Positions 1-5,708 of a DNA stretch of 11,214 nucleotides are shown here, piece by piece. Numbering within the stretch: position 1 is the stretch's first letter; every line of letters begins with the position of its first letter. Source of the stretch: Candidatus Aminicenantota bacterium. GTDB taxonomy: Bacteria > Acidobacteriota > Aminicenantia > UBA2199. The notes beneath the pieces are model-generated. The model had not been told where the DNA came from. It saw only the letters and a program-made list of their open reading frames with translations, and ran no database searches. The stretch lies in assembly GCA_029939015.1 (NCBI GenBank), contig JAOZTV010000079.1, positions 1 to 11,214 on the forward strand. Direction: 5' to 3'. The position numbers and the translations under genes were made by a program.

Positions 1-284
1 TACATCCTCCAACTAATATATACTATATATGTTAAATGTTTTCAACTAATTAATGATATTTTTTAATTCTCTTAGAATACCTTATAATAAGTAAGGCTTA
101 AATAAAATATTATTTATAAAAAATTCTTATTAAAAAACCATAAAATTTTTAAAAAACATGTAGGTAAGATGTCTATAAGTTCCAAAACAATTATCACTTA
201 AATTGGCATATTTTGGTGAATAGTCCACATGGTTTCACCATAAAGCTTTTTAAAATTTTTTGACATATTTCCAAGTCATTCTTC
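1..284. other. AT-rich non-coding region
   Basis: I see no credible coding frame here. The stretch is very AT-rich. It holds a small dyad at 80-96 (CCTTA/TAAGG arms) and a 7-bp inverted repeat at 214-220/234-240 (TGGTGAA/TTCACCA, 13-base loop) that is not followed by a T-run. A TTGACA lies at 260-265 without a convincing partner -10. The left edge may contain the promoter and ribosome-binding site of a minus-strand gene outside the window. Confidence 0.6.
6..45 (-). promoter_or_regulatory. possible promoter and ribosome-binding site of an off-window minus-strand gene
   Basis: Read on the minus strand, TTGAAA (45-40) is followed after 17 nt by TATATA (22-17) and then by GGAGG (10-6). A start codon at a normal 5-9 nt spacing would fall just outside the left edge. 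The ATG at 5-3 is too close to the GGAGG to be its start. AT-rich DNA makes chance -10 matches common, so this is weak. Confidence 0.3.
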
Positions 285-321
285 ACTATACCTCAGGATA
301 GTATAGTAAATATATTATAAT
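285..321 (+). promoter_or_regulatory. shared 23-bp dyad operator/promoter, copy 1
   Basis: The dyad at 285-307 has perfect 7-bp arms ACTATAC/GTATAGT around the nine-base centre CTCAGGATA. Exactly 8 nt later comes a consensus -10, TATAAT (316-321). The expected -35 position falls inside the dyad, where no good -35 hexamer exists (TCAGGA at 17-bp spacing). A protein binding the dyad would therefore either replace or block -35 recognition. GGAGG at 332-336 precedes the ATG at 341. The same 23 bases recur upstream of two other genes in this window. Confidence 0.7.
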
Positions 322-340
322 TGATTAATAAGGAGGTAAA

Positions 341-461
341 ATGGATTATAAATATCACCCGAAGATGTTGAAAATATTTAGTAAAGAAGAGCTTGATCTG
401 ATTATGGTGCAACAGGTTTGAGCTATTTGCCGAAATAATCGATCAATTTGGGTTAGAGTAA
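341..461 (+). pseudogene. short disrupted ORF under the shared operator
   Basis: The start is strong: a good ribosome-binding site (GGAGG, 332-336) lies 4 nt before the ATG, and a dyad/-10 promoter lies upstream. The frame reads 26 codons (MDYKYHPKMLKIFSKEELDL, then IMVQQV) to a TGA at 419-421. Shifting one base forward near 413 gives a natural-looking helical continuation (RFELFAEIIDQFGLE) ending at TAA 459-461. That suggests a one-base insertion in a small gene of about 40 codons. The original frame also stays open after the TGA to a TAG at 497-499, but that stretch is basic and less protein-like. I do not recognise a family. It may instead be a genuine 26-residue peptide or a degraded remnant. 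It ends tail-to-tail with the minus-strand gene at 503. Confidence 0.45.
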
Positions 462-502
462 GTAAAGCAACTAAAATTACATTTATTGAAGTAGATTAGT
501 AA

Positions 503-643
503 TCATTTATTAACATCAGGATCTGAGAATATTTTCTTGTCGAATTCTAAATATAGTACATCTCTACCCTTATCACGGCATATCTTGTCAATGTTTTCTA
601 AAATTTGCGGCATTTTTATCTTCTCTACTTTGTATATATTCAT
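503..643 (-). CDS. small overlapping ORF, or frameshifted C-terminus of the upstream gene (46 aa)
   Basis: On the minus strand an ATG at 643 opens a 46-codon frame ending at TGA 503-505. It overlaps the last 56 bases of the 198-residue hypothetical gene in another frame. A second ATG lies at 613. The part after residue 11 is protein-like (PQILENIDKICRDKGRDVLY, then LEFDKKIFSDPDVNK). There are two readings. In the first, one A has been gained in the five-A run at 613-617, breaking a gene that once encoded about 226 residues; removing one A joins both frames cleanly. In the second, this is a separate small gene translated by coupling, although no clear Shine-Dalgarno precedes it. No family recognised. 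Confidence 0.45.
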   Translation of the reverse strand: MNIYKVEKIKMPQILENIDKICRDKGRDVLYLEFDKKIFSDPDVNK

Positions 644-1184
644 GCATCTCTTGTATAGAATTTTTATAGTTTTTTTTATATGTTTTATTTGCTATGAAAT
701 TTATTTTTCCATTAACATCCTTAAATCTATAATGAAATCTGCAGGCTGATATTAATTCACTGTTTTTATTAACATGAACACCTACAGCTTCAACTGTATC
801 TTTTAATAAAAGATAAATGGAATAACCATTAATTAATGTTGTTTTTTCATATATTTTTAATTTATAATTATGTGTAATAGAATCGTCTAAAACAATATTA
901 AAAAAATCTTCAATTAATTTATTATCAATCCCAATACCATCAAAATTAATTTTTGTTAAATCTATTTTCTGTTGGCTTATAATATAAAATCTATTATTAT
1001 TCCAATATCCTATAATATGAGTATTTGAATTATTTAATTTTTTAAATTGTAACTTAATATCATAAAAATTAAAATTCTTCAAAGTTTCCCATTGCTTATT
1101 ATCAATCCCCTCAGTAAGAGAACCAAACCTTTTAATGTTTTTATCCCATATTGACATTAACTCAATTTTTTCTTCATTTGTCAT
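588..1184 (-). CDS. hypothetical protein, probably frame-disrupted at its 3' end
   Basis: This is a 198-residue soluble protein with no signal peptide or membrane segment, rich in Asn, Lys and Ile. I recognise no domain. The start at 1184 is the first ATG after the trmH-like gene, which ends 25 bp upstream, so the two are probably one transcript from the operator at 1783-1805. AGGAG lies about 12 nt before the ATG, slightly far. The last eight residues (NAANFRKH) look like out-of-frame read-through: removing one A from the run at 613-617 would continue the protein into the frame ending at 503, giving about 226 residues. Frame maintenance over 190 codons shows it was under coding selection until recently, or that the shift is an assembly error. 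Confidence 0.7.
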   Translation of the reverse strand: MTNEEKIELMSIWDKNIKRFGSLTEGIDNKQWETLKNFNFYDIKLQFKKLNNSNTHIIGYWNNNRFYIISQQKIDLTKINFDGIGIDNKLIEDFFNIVLDDSITHNYKLKIYEKTTLINGYSIYLLLKDTVEAVGVHVNKNSELISACRFHYRFKDVNGKINFIANKTYKKNYKNSIQEMHEYIQSREDKNAANFRKH

Positions 1185-1209
1185 TTGTATATTTTTCTCC
1201 TTTTGGAAA

Positions 1210-1737
1210 TTAAGAGTTCTTTAATATCTCATATAAAAATACACTTGCTGTTGTTGCAACATTTATTGAATTTGTCATTCCAAGAACAGGTAAATGTGCT
1301 ATGTGATCTGATAGTTTTAAAACCTCTTCACATACTCCATCTTTTTCATTACCAAATACAATTGCAATAGGGGATTGTAAATTGAGTTTGCCGTATGCAA
1401 TACTACTATGTGCAATTTCTGCTGAAACGATTTTGATCTTCTCAGCTTTTAATTTTTTAATGACTTCAACACTATCAGGGCAGTATTCGCAGTCAACCCA
1501 TTTATCCAATCCTTTTACTGCATTTCTAAAGCTCCGGTTTTTTTTATTAAAAACAGTACCGCATATATAAACCTTTGCAGCCAAAACGGCATCTGCAAGC
1601 CTTATAATTGTACCAATATTATGTAAAAATTTTACATTATCCAGAACAATATAAATTTGATTTCTTGGGATTGACAAAAAATCAACACGGTTTTTCTTTA
1701 TTTCCCTCAATTCATCTTTATTAAGCATTTCATTCAT
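1210..1737 (-). CDS. TrmH-family (SPOUT) RNA 2'-O-methyltransferase
   Basis: This is predicted to transfer a methyl group from S-adenosylmethionine to a ribose 2'-OH of tRNA or rRNA. All three SPOUT signatures are present in 175 residues: motif 1 NIGTIIR (40-46) with the catalytic-type Arg46, motif 2 FGNEKDG (128-134), and motif 3 LPVLGMTNSINVATTASV (149-166), followed by LYE. These form the trefoil-knot cofactor site. Substrate cannot be told from sequence; the small single-domain size resembles TrmL/TrmH rather than the longer RlmB with its N-terminal domain. I chose ATG 1737 because AAGGAGG (1752-1746) lies 8 nt upstream. The longer frame beginning with TTG at 1758 would swallow that site. 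It is the first gene of the minus-strand unit downstream of operator copy 2. Confidence 0.88.
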   Translation of the reverse strand: MNEMLNKDELREIKKNRVDFLSIPRNQIYIVLDNVKFLHNIGTIIRLADAVLAAKVYICGTVFNKKNRSFRNAVKGLDKWVDCEYCPDSVEVIKKLKAEKIKIVSAEIAHSSIAYGKLNLQSPIAIVFGNEKDGVCEEVLKLSDHIAHLPVLGMTNSINVATTASVFLYEILKNS

Positions 1738-1768
1738 ATTAAAATCCTCCTTTTCCAATATCTTAAGT

Positions 1769-1805
1769 ATTTTATGACACTCACTATACTATCCTGAGGT
1801 ATAGT
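1769..1805 (-). promoter_or_regulatory. shared 23-bp dyad operator/promoter, copy 2
   Basis: This is the same 23 bases as at 285-307, on the minus strand (1805-1783), reading toward the TrmH-like gene. Exactly 8 nt downstream is TAAAAT (1774-1769). The ATG at 1737 lies 45 nt from the dyad. It faces copy 3 across 71 bp of AT-rich DNA, so the two form a divergent control region between the TrmH-like and SLOG genes. Confidence 0.72.
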
Positions 1806-1876
1806 AGTTTTTTTATGGAATAATAAATTGTAAAATTAATTTTATTGTAAAGATTGCTTTTAAATAATTTTTTTTA

Positions 1877-1913
1877 ACTATACCTCAGGATAGTATAGTG
1901 GATGTAATACTAT
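1877..1913 (+). promoter_or_regulatory. shared 23-bp dyad operator/promoter, copy 3
   Basis: This is an identical 23-bp dyad (1877-1899). TACTAT lies exactly 8 nt later (1908-1913), and the chosen start of the SLOG gene (1946) is 46 nt from the dyad, nearly the same as for copy 2. Copies 2 and 3 also share the next base (G). The centre of the dyad is not symmetric, so orientation is defined, and it agrees with the direction of transcription at all three sites. Confidence 0.72.
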
Positions 1914-1945
1914 GTATCTGAAAAATTATAAAAATGGAGGCAATT

Positions 1946-2425
1946 ATGTCGTATGATTTTATTAACAGAAGTTCTATTATCTTTAACAAGGAAGGAATCC
2001 AAATAAGGAAAAAGATTTTAGGGAAAATTAAAGGGTTAGATACTCTTTTAACTGAAAAGAATGCAAAATTAGATGAACTAATAGTTGGCTCAAGAGATTT
2101 TGTTGATTTTAAAGAGTTTAAAGAAAAAGTTACTCCAATATTCTTAGAGTTAAATGGGAATATTGACTGTATTATTTCAGGGGGAGCAAAAGGGACTGAT
2201 TCCTTAGCAGAAGAGTATGCCAAGGTTTATAAGATTAATACAGTAATTTATAGACCTGATTGGAAGAAGTATGGAAGAGGTGCAGGGATCGTTAGAAATA
2301 GAGTAATTATTGAAAACTCTGATTTGGTAATAGCATTTATAAAAAATAATTCTAGGGGGACTGCAAATTCAATTAAAGTTGCCAGAGAATTAAATAAAGA
2401 TTTGATGGTTTTTGAGTTGAGTTGA
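1946..2425 (+). CDS. YspA/DUF2493-type SLOG-family protein
   Basis: This 159-residue protein has a Rossmann-like SLOG domain (YAcAr/DUF2493 group, related to DprA and YpsA). The family is thought to bind nucleotide-derived ligands, and some members act in stress or anti-phage signalling; the ligand here is unknown. Visible signatures are IVGSRDF (46-52), the glycine-rich ISGGAKGTDSLAEEYA (77-92) forming the nucleotide loop, RPDWKKYGRGAG (103-114) with RNRVI, and SRGTANSI (136-143). About 43 residues of polar sequence precede the fold. I place the start at 1946 because GGAGG (1936-1940) lies 5 nt upstream; the in-frame ATG at 1934 overlaps that site. It is transcribed from operator copy 3 and divergent to the TrmH-like gene, so both probably answer to one regulator. 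Confidence 0.85.
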   Translation: MSYDFINRSSIIFNKEGIQIRKKILGKIKGLDTLLTEKNAKLDELIVGSRDFVDFKEFKEKVTPIFLELNGNIDCIISGGAKGTDSLAEEYAKVYKINTVIYRPDWKKYGRGAGIVRNRVIIENSDLVIAFIKNNSRGTANSIKVARELNKDLMVFELS

Positions 2426-2541
2426 AAGATTGGAGGGGTGAATAAAAATCTATCTCGAAATCATTAGAAGCAAAAATCTAAAAATAAATACCCAGTCCCA
2501 GAAAATTTTCATTATATATAAAGAATCGTTAAATATAGGTT

Positions 2542-3810
2542 TTAGTTAGTCTTTTTACTAATCTTCTTAATAAGTACTAAAGGATCTTTTATAGGAAGTT
2601 TTAAAATACTTTCTATACCCAGAGTTTTGCATTTTATTACATCATTTTCAGATATCATTTTTTCTATAAAAAGAAATACCCTAATATCATGTAAAACACC
2701 TTTTTGAGAGATTTTAATAAGGATATTGATCATATTTTGATCTTTAAGTAAATGTGGTATAAATAATAAATTAGGACTATGCTCACTTAAATTTTTTAAA
2801 AGATCTGGTATATCTTCTGCAATAAAAAATTCAAAATTGGTAAATTTTCTTAAAAAAAACAAATCTCTATCAAGAGCTTTGCCAACAATAAGAATTGGTA
2901 TTAAATTTTTCTTTTTTTCTTCTTTCTTTTTAAGTGCTTCGGCTACTTTTTTTTTTTTATTTTCTTTTTCAAGATCTTCTAATGATGTTGCTCCTGGTAC
3001 ATTTACTTCTTTGTCTGTAACAACCTGTTCCTGTTGTCTATTATTTATCTCTTCCTGTCGTTGTTTTTCTGCTTCTAGACGTTTTTTTCTTGAGCGTCTA
3101 ATTAATGTAAAATCTCTGCTCCTTGATTCAATAAATCTTTCAAGACTGTTTTTGAAGTCTTCTTTAAATTTTGGAAGTTCAATTGCAATATTCCACTTAT
3201 GACCTCTACGCATTTCATGAACTGTTCCTGTAGTATCTATTTCAGGTACAGTTGATATACCGTTTATTCTAACTAAACCTAATTTTTTGCCAGTTTCAAG
3301 AAGGTTAGCCTGTGGCGATACTTCCCGCTCACTCTCAATAATAATTGCACGTTCTATTTCAACACAGATTCCACTTAAACTTATATTTGAAATTGATCCT
3401 GTAATTCCAACTCCTTTCCCAAAACTTTCCAATATTGAAATTTTTGTGTTTTCTCTCCCTGCAAAGCTCACTCTTTTGTGTTTTCTTCTTTCTTTATGAA
3501 CAATTTCATCTGGTATAAGAATATAGGGTTTATCATCAATTATTAATAGGGTTGAATTAAAAGAAAACCAAGTGTTGTCAAGGCTAAATCCACATTTTAC
3601 AGGGTCTTTGTCATAATAATCAAGCCCTTTATCCTGTATTCTCAAGGATTTTTTTTTTTCCTCTATCTGATATACTCCACATTGAAACGTTTTTTTTTTT
3701 ATTTTTATTTCAATTTCTTTTCTTTGTTTTATTACCTCATCAAAGTATCCATAAATTTCATCTAATTCAATTATTCCATTTCCACTTTTTTTTTTTTTAA
3801 AAAAACCCAT
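2542..3810 (-). CDS. PilZ-domain protein with degenerate receiver-like C-terminus
   Basis: This 422-residue cytoplasmic protein probably binds cyclic-di-GMP. An N-terminal YcgR-like region (about 15-103) precedes the PilZ domain. The two ligand motifs are intact: RKHKR (109-113, RxxxR) and NISLSG (142-147, (D/N)xSxxG). A highly charged, probably coiled linker (about 238-302) leads to a C-terminal fold resembling a response-regulator receiver (303-420). In it the phospho-acceptor Asp position appears to be Pro352 and the conserved Lys-Pro becomes Leu405-Pro406 (with Lys404 before it), so phosphorylation is unlikely. GGAG 5 nt before the ATG overlaps the end of the lipoprotein gene, 11 bp upstream, indicating one operon. 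The likely role is c-di-GMP control of motility or the cell surface through an unknown partner. Confidence 0.82.
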   Translation of the reverse strand: MGFFKKKKSGNGIIELDEIYGYFDEVIKQRKEIEIKIKKKTFQCGVYQIEEKKKSLRIQDKGLDYYDKDPVKCGFSLDNTWFSFNSTLLIIDDKPYILIPDEIVHKERRKHKRVSFAGRENTKISILESFGKGVGITGSISNISLSGICVEIERAIIIESEREVSPQANLLETGKKLGLVRINGISTVPEIDTTGTVHEMRRGHKWNIAIELPKFKEDFKNSLERFIESRSRDFTLIRRSRKKRLEAEKQRQEEINNRQQEQVVTDKEVNVPGATSLEDLEKENKKKKVAEALKKKEEKKKNLIPILIVGKALDRDLFFLRKFTNFEFFIAEDIPDLLKNLSEHSPNLLFIPHLLKDQNMINILIKISQKGVLHDIRVFLFIEKMISENDVIKCKTLGIESILKLPIKDPLVLIKKISKKTN

Positions 3811-3821
3811 TTCTACTCCAT

Positions 3822-4331
3822 TTAATCAAGAATATTACTCAGTATATTTAATGATTCATCAGAAAGCTCACTTTTGGAAATATATTTCCATTCTACACTT
3901 ACTAGCATCCAAATTGTACTTTCTTTAACTAATTTAACCTGAAATTGATAATATCGACTTGAAATATTTGTAACCTTTCTTAAGGCTCTCGCTATTCCGC
4001 TTGAGAGTGCAACATCAGTTTCAATCAATGCCTCAAGAGGTTTAATCTCTATAGCTCTTACTTCAAGAATGTTTACAACTATTCCCTTATACTTATTAAT
4101 ATAGGTCTCAATAATTGGTCTAATATCATCTTTCTTTCTGCCTTTACTATCTTTATAATTTTCAGAAATATATAATAAAAAATCATCTATATTTTTGTTT
4201 TCAGCATTTTTTGCTATTCTCTTTAGATTATCTTTTATTAAATCCAATTCTGTTTTTTCTTTCGAACAATTACTATTAAAGAGTAATAAAGAAATAATAA
4301 AAATAATAAATAATAAAAAATTATTTTTCAT
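3822..4331 (-). CDS. NTF2-like lipoprotein
   Basis: This 169-residue protein has a basic N-terminus (MKNN), a hydrophobic stretch (5-18) and Cys22 in LLFNSNC. That is a type II signal peptide with a relaxed lipobox (Asn at -1), as tolerated in spirochaetes. The mature part alternates helices and strands in the manner of an NTF2/SnoaL cone fold: an N-terminal helix pair, NYKDSKGRKKDDI (58-70), then four strands ending in STIWMLVSVEWKYI. These folds usually bind small molecules; the ligand is unknown. It is first in an operon with the PilZ gene, suggesting a shared envelope-related task. No Shine-Dalgarno precedes the ATG, and the predicted promoter would start transcription at or next to it. 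Confidence 0.75.
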   Translation of the reverse strand: MKNNFLLFIIFIISLLLFNSNCSKEKTELDLIKDNLKRIAKNAENKNIDDFLLYISENYKDSKGRKKDDIRPIIETYINKYKGIVVNILEVRAIEIKPLEALIETDVALSSGIARALRKVTNISSRYYQFQVKLVKESTIWMLVSVEWKYISKSELSDESLNILSNILD

Positions 4332-4337
4332 AATATA

Positions 4338-4366
4338 ACTTTACATATTTACAAAAAAAATGTCAA
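4338..4366 (-). promoter_or_regulatory. sigma-70-type promoter of the lipoprotein-pilZ operon, leaderless geometry
   Basis: On the minus strand a perfect -35 TTGACA (4366-4361), a 17-bp spacer and the -10 TAAAGT (4343-4338) are seen. Counting 7 nt from the -10 puts the start of transcription at 4331, the A of the start codon. The -35 box lies 2 bp from the edge of the 173-bp repeat. Confidence 0.6.
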
Positions 4367-4368
4367 GT

Positions 4369-4541
4369 CCTAAAATTTTCATCAAAATTGTAGCGAAATG
4401 CCCAAAATGTCCGTTATAACAAGTAAAGCGATTGAGTCAAATGAAGAATAGTTGCACTATTTTGCAATGAAGACGATTGAGCTTAACGCAGTTAGAATGG
4501 GCATTTTGGGCATTGCAGTAGGTTTTGATGAAAAATTTAGG
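4369..4541 (+). mobile_element. 173-bp palindromic MITE-like element, copy 1
   Basis: The element begins CCTAAA and ends TTTAGG. Its ends are imperfect terminal inverted repeats of about 40 bp, including TTTTCATCAAAA facing TTTTGATGA and a perfect 13-bp match AATGCCCAAAATG/CATTTTGGGCATT. The arms continue, less perfectly, to an apical hairpin AATAGT-TGC-ACTATT, so the whole unit can fold into one long hairpin. It has no ORF of note. A copy with 8 differences in 173 bases lies in reverse orientation at 9789-9961. It sits between two divergent genes just outside their -35 boxes. No clean target duplication is visible here (TCAAG versus TAAAG flank it, one mismatch). The family is unknown to me; a transcribed structural role is the alternative. 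Confidence 0.75.
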
Positions 4542-4554
4542 TAAAGATTTTTGT

Positions 4555-4583
4555 TTTACTTTTTTTTAAAAAATTGATAGAAT
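4555..4583 (+). promoter_or_regulatory. promoter of the dCMP deaminase operon, leaderless geometry
   Basis: TTTACT (4555-4560), a 17-bp spacer and TAGAAT (4578-4583) fit a sigma-70-type promoter with a weak -35. Seven nt after the -10 is base 4590, the A of the ATG. An overlapping TATACT at 4584-4589 would start inside the gene and fits less well. Confidence 0.5.
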
Positions 4584-4589
4584 TATACT

Positions 4590-5108
4590 ATGAAAATTAA
4601 TAGGCCAAAGAAAGATCAGTATTATTTGGATATAGCAAGAGTTGTATCAGAAAGGTCAACTTGCTTAAAGGTATTTATGGGATCAATTATTGTAAAAGAT
4701 GACCAGATAATTGCTACAGGGTATGTTGGTGCTCCTAGGAATACAAAAAGTTCTCTTGAGCATGGTTTTTGTTTGAGGAAAAAATTGAATATTCCCTCTG
4801 GAACTAAATATGAATTATGCAGATCGGTTCATGCTGAACAGAATGCCATAATAAATGCAGCTAGGGCGGGTGTTAGTCTCATTGATGGCGATATTTATAT
4901 CTTTGGCAAGCTTAGGGATACAAATATGACTATTAATGCCTTTCCCTGTTTTATTTGCAAAAAAATGATAATTAATGCTGGTTTGAAACGGGTAATTACC
5001 TCTGTTCAAGATGAAAAAAAAGATTATAAAATCTTTAATGTATCAGATTGGATTAATGATTGGAAAGTACAGGATATTGTAGATGACAAAGATCAATATG
5101 GAAAATAA
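4590..5108 (+). CDS. comEB: deoxycytidylate (dCMP) deaminase
   Basis: This enzyme converts dCMP to dUMP, supplying the substrate of thymidylate synthase. The 172-residue protein has the zinc-dependent cytidine/dCMP deaminase core: HAE (81-83), whose His binds zinc and whose Glu shuttles protons, and PCFIC (119-123) with the two zinc-binding cysteines. GSIIVKDDQIIATGYVGAPR (31-50) is the typical first strand pair and substrate loop of dCMP deaminases, and the insert between it and the HAE motif carries further cysteines (61, 77). It is slightly shorter than the usual 180-190 residues. A TAG codon lies four codons upstream in frame, so 4590 is the first possible start. It has no Shine-Dalgarno. 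It opens the plus-strand operon. Confidence 0.9.
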   Translation: MKINRPKKDQYYLDIARVVSERSTCLKVFMGSIIVKDDQIIATGYVGAPRNTKSSLEHGFCLRKKLNIPSGTKYELCRSVHAEQNAIINAARAGVSLIDGDIYIFGKLRDTNMTINAFPCFICKKMIINAGLKRVITSVQDEKKDYKIFNVSDWINDWKVQDIVDDKDQYGK

Positions 5109-5132
5109 GTTAAAATAATAATGGTGAGAAAT

Positions 5133-5708
5133 ATGGAACGAATTCTTATTGGATTGACAGGAAGAATGGCCTCTGGCAAAGGTGAGATTATTAAAATACT
5201 GGAAGACCTTGGATTTAATAAAACGTCATTATCGGATATGGTAAGAGCTGAAGTTAAACGACAGGGTAAAGAAGTTACTAGAAGTCAGATGCAGGACATT
5301 GGTAATGGGCTTAGAGTATCCGGTGGTGCAGGAATACTTGGGAAGCTTATAAAAGAATCTATAGAAAAATCTGAAATATCAAACTGGGTAATTGATGGCA
5401 TTAGAAATCCAGCTGAAATAGAGTTTTTAAGAGAGTTGCCCGGATTTTTTCTTCTGGGAGTAAAAGCAGACGAAACGATACTCATTAATAGAATTAAGAG
5501 TAGAAAAAGAAATACTGATATTGGAAGTGAGGATGATATTAGGTCAGCTTTAAAAAGAGAATGGGGGATAGGAGAACCTCCTGAGGGGCAAAGAGTTGGA
5601 GATTGTATTAATAATGCAGATTTTTTGATTACAAATGATAGTTCAATAGAAGAATTAAAAATTAATTTATATAATATATTAGAAAAGAAGGGCTTTGTAA
5701 ATGGGTAA
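5133..5708 (+). CDS. P-loop nucleotide kinase, UPF0200/dephospho-CoA-kinase-like
   Basis: This 191-residue protein has a Walker A loop GRMASGKG (10-17), ending in Gly where most kinases have Ser/Thr, as in the UPF0200 group known mainly from archaea. Other family-like blocks are LSDMVRAE (33-40), VIDGIRNPAE (86-95), the basic lid RIKSRKRNTD (120-129) and NADFLITND (161-169). The DADxxAR motif of classical CoaE is absent. Phosphate acceptor is unknown. Its position between dCMP deaminase and CoaD allows two guesses: a deoxynucleotide kinase, or a replacement for dephospho-CoA kinase. I prefer ATG 5133, preceded by GGTGAG (5123-5128); the in-frame ATG at 5121 has no such site and would add MVRN. 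The end overlaps coaD by 8 bp. Confidence 0.75.
   Translation: MERILIGLTGRMASGKGEIIKILEDLGFNKTSLSDMVRAEVKRQGKEVTRSQMQDIGNGLRVSGGAGILGKLIKESIEKSEISNWVIDGIRNPAEIEFLRELPGFFLLGVKADETILINRIKSRKRNTDIGSEDDIRSALKREWGIGEPPEGQRVGDCINNADFLITNDSSIEELKINLYNILEKKGFVNG

Noticed and set aside
214..240. Inverted repeat TGGTGAA/TTCACCA as a terminator
   Set aside because: The 13-base loop is long, the stem is short, and no T-run follows on either strand.
419..499. TGA at 419-421 read as selenocysteine or tryptophan
   Set aside because: No strong hairpin of SECIS type follows directly, TGA serves as a normal stop in other genes here, and the downstream frame is less protein-like than the shifted one.
1758..1758. 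TTG start for the TrmH-like gene
   Set aside because: It would place the strong AAGGAGG site inside the coding sequence; ATG 1737 is 8 nt from that site.
1783..1899. Operator copies 2 and 3 as terminal inverted repeats of a small transposable element
   Set aside because: Orientation and the fixed 8-nt spacing to a -10 box at all three copies fit promoters better; there are no flanking duplications and copy 1 is solitary.
2426..2541. Possible tiny gene after GGAGG (GTG near 2438) or a terminator between convergent genes
   Set aside because: The frame has only about nine codons and no hairpin with a T-run is visible in the gap.
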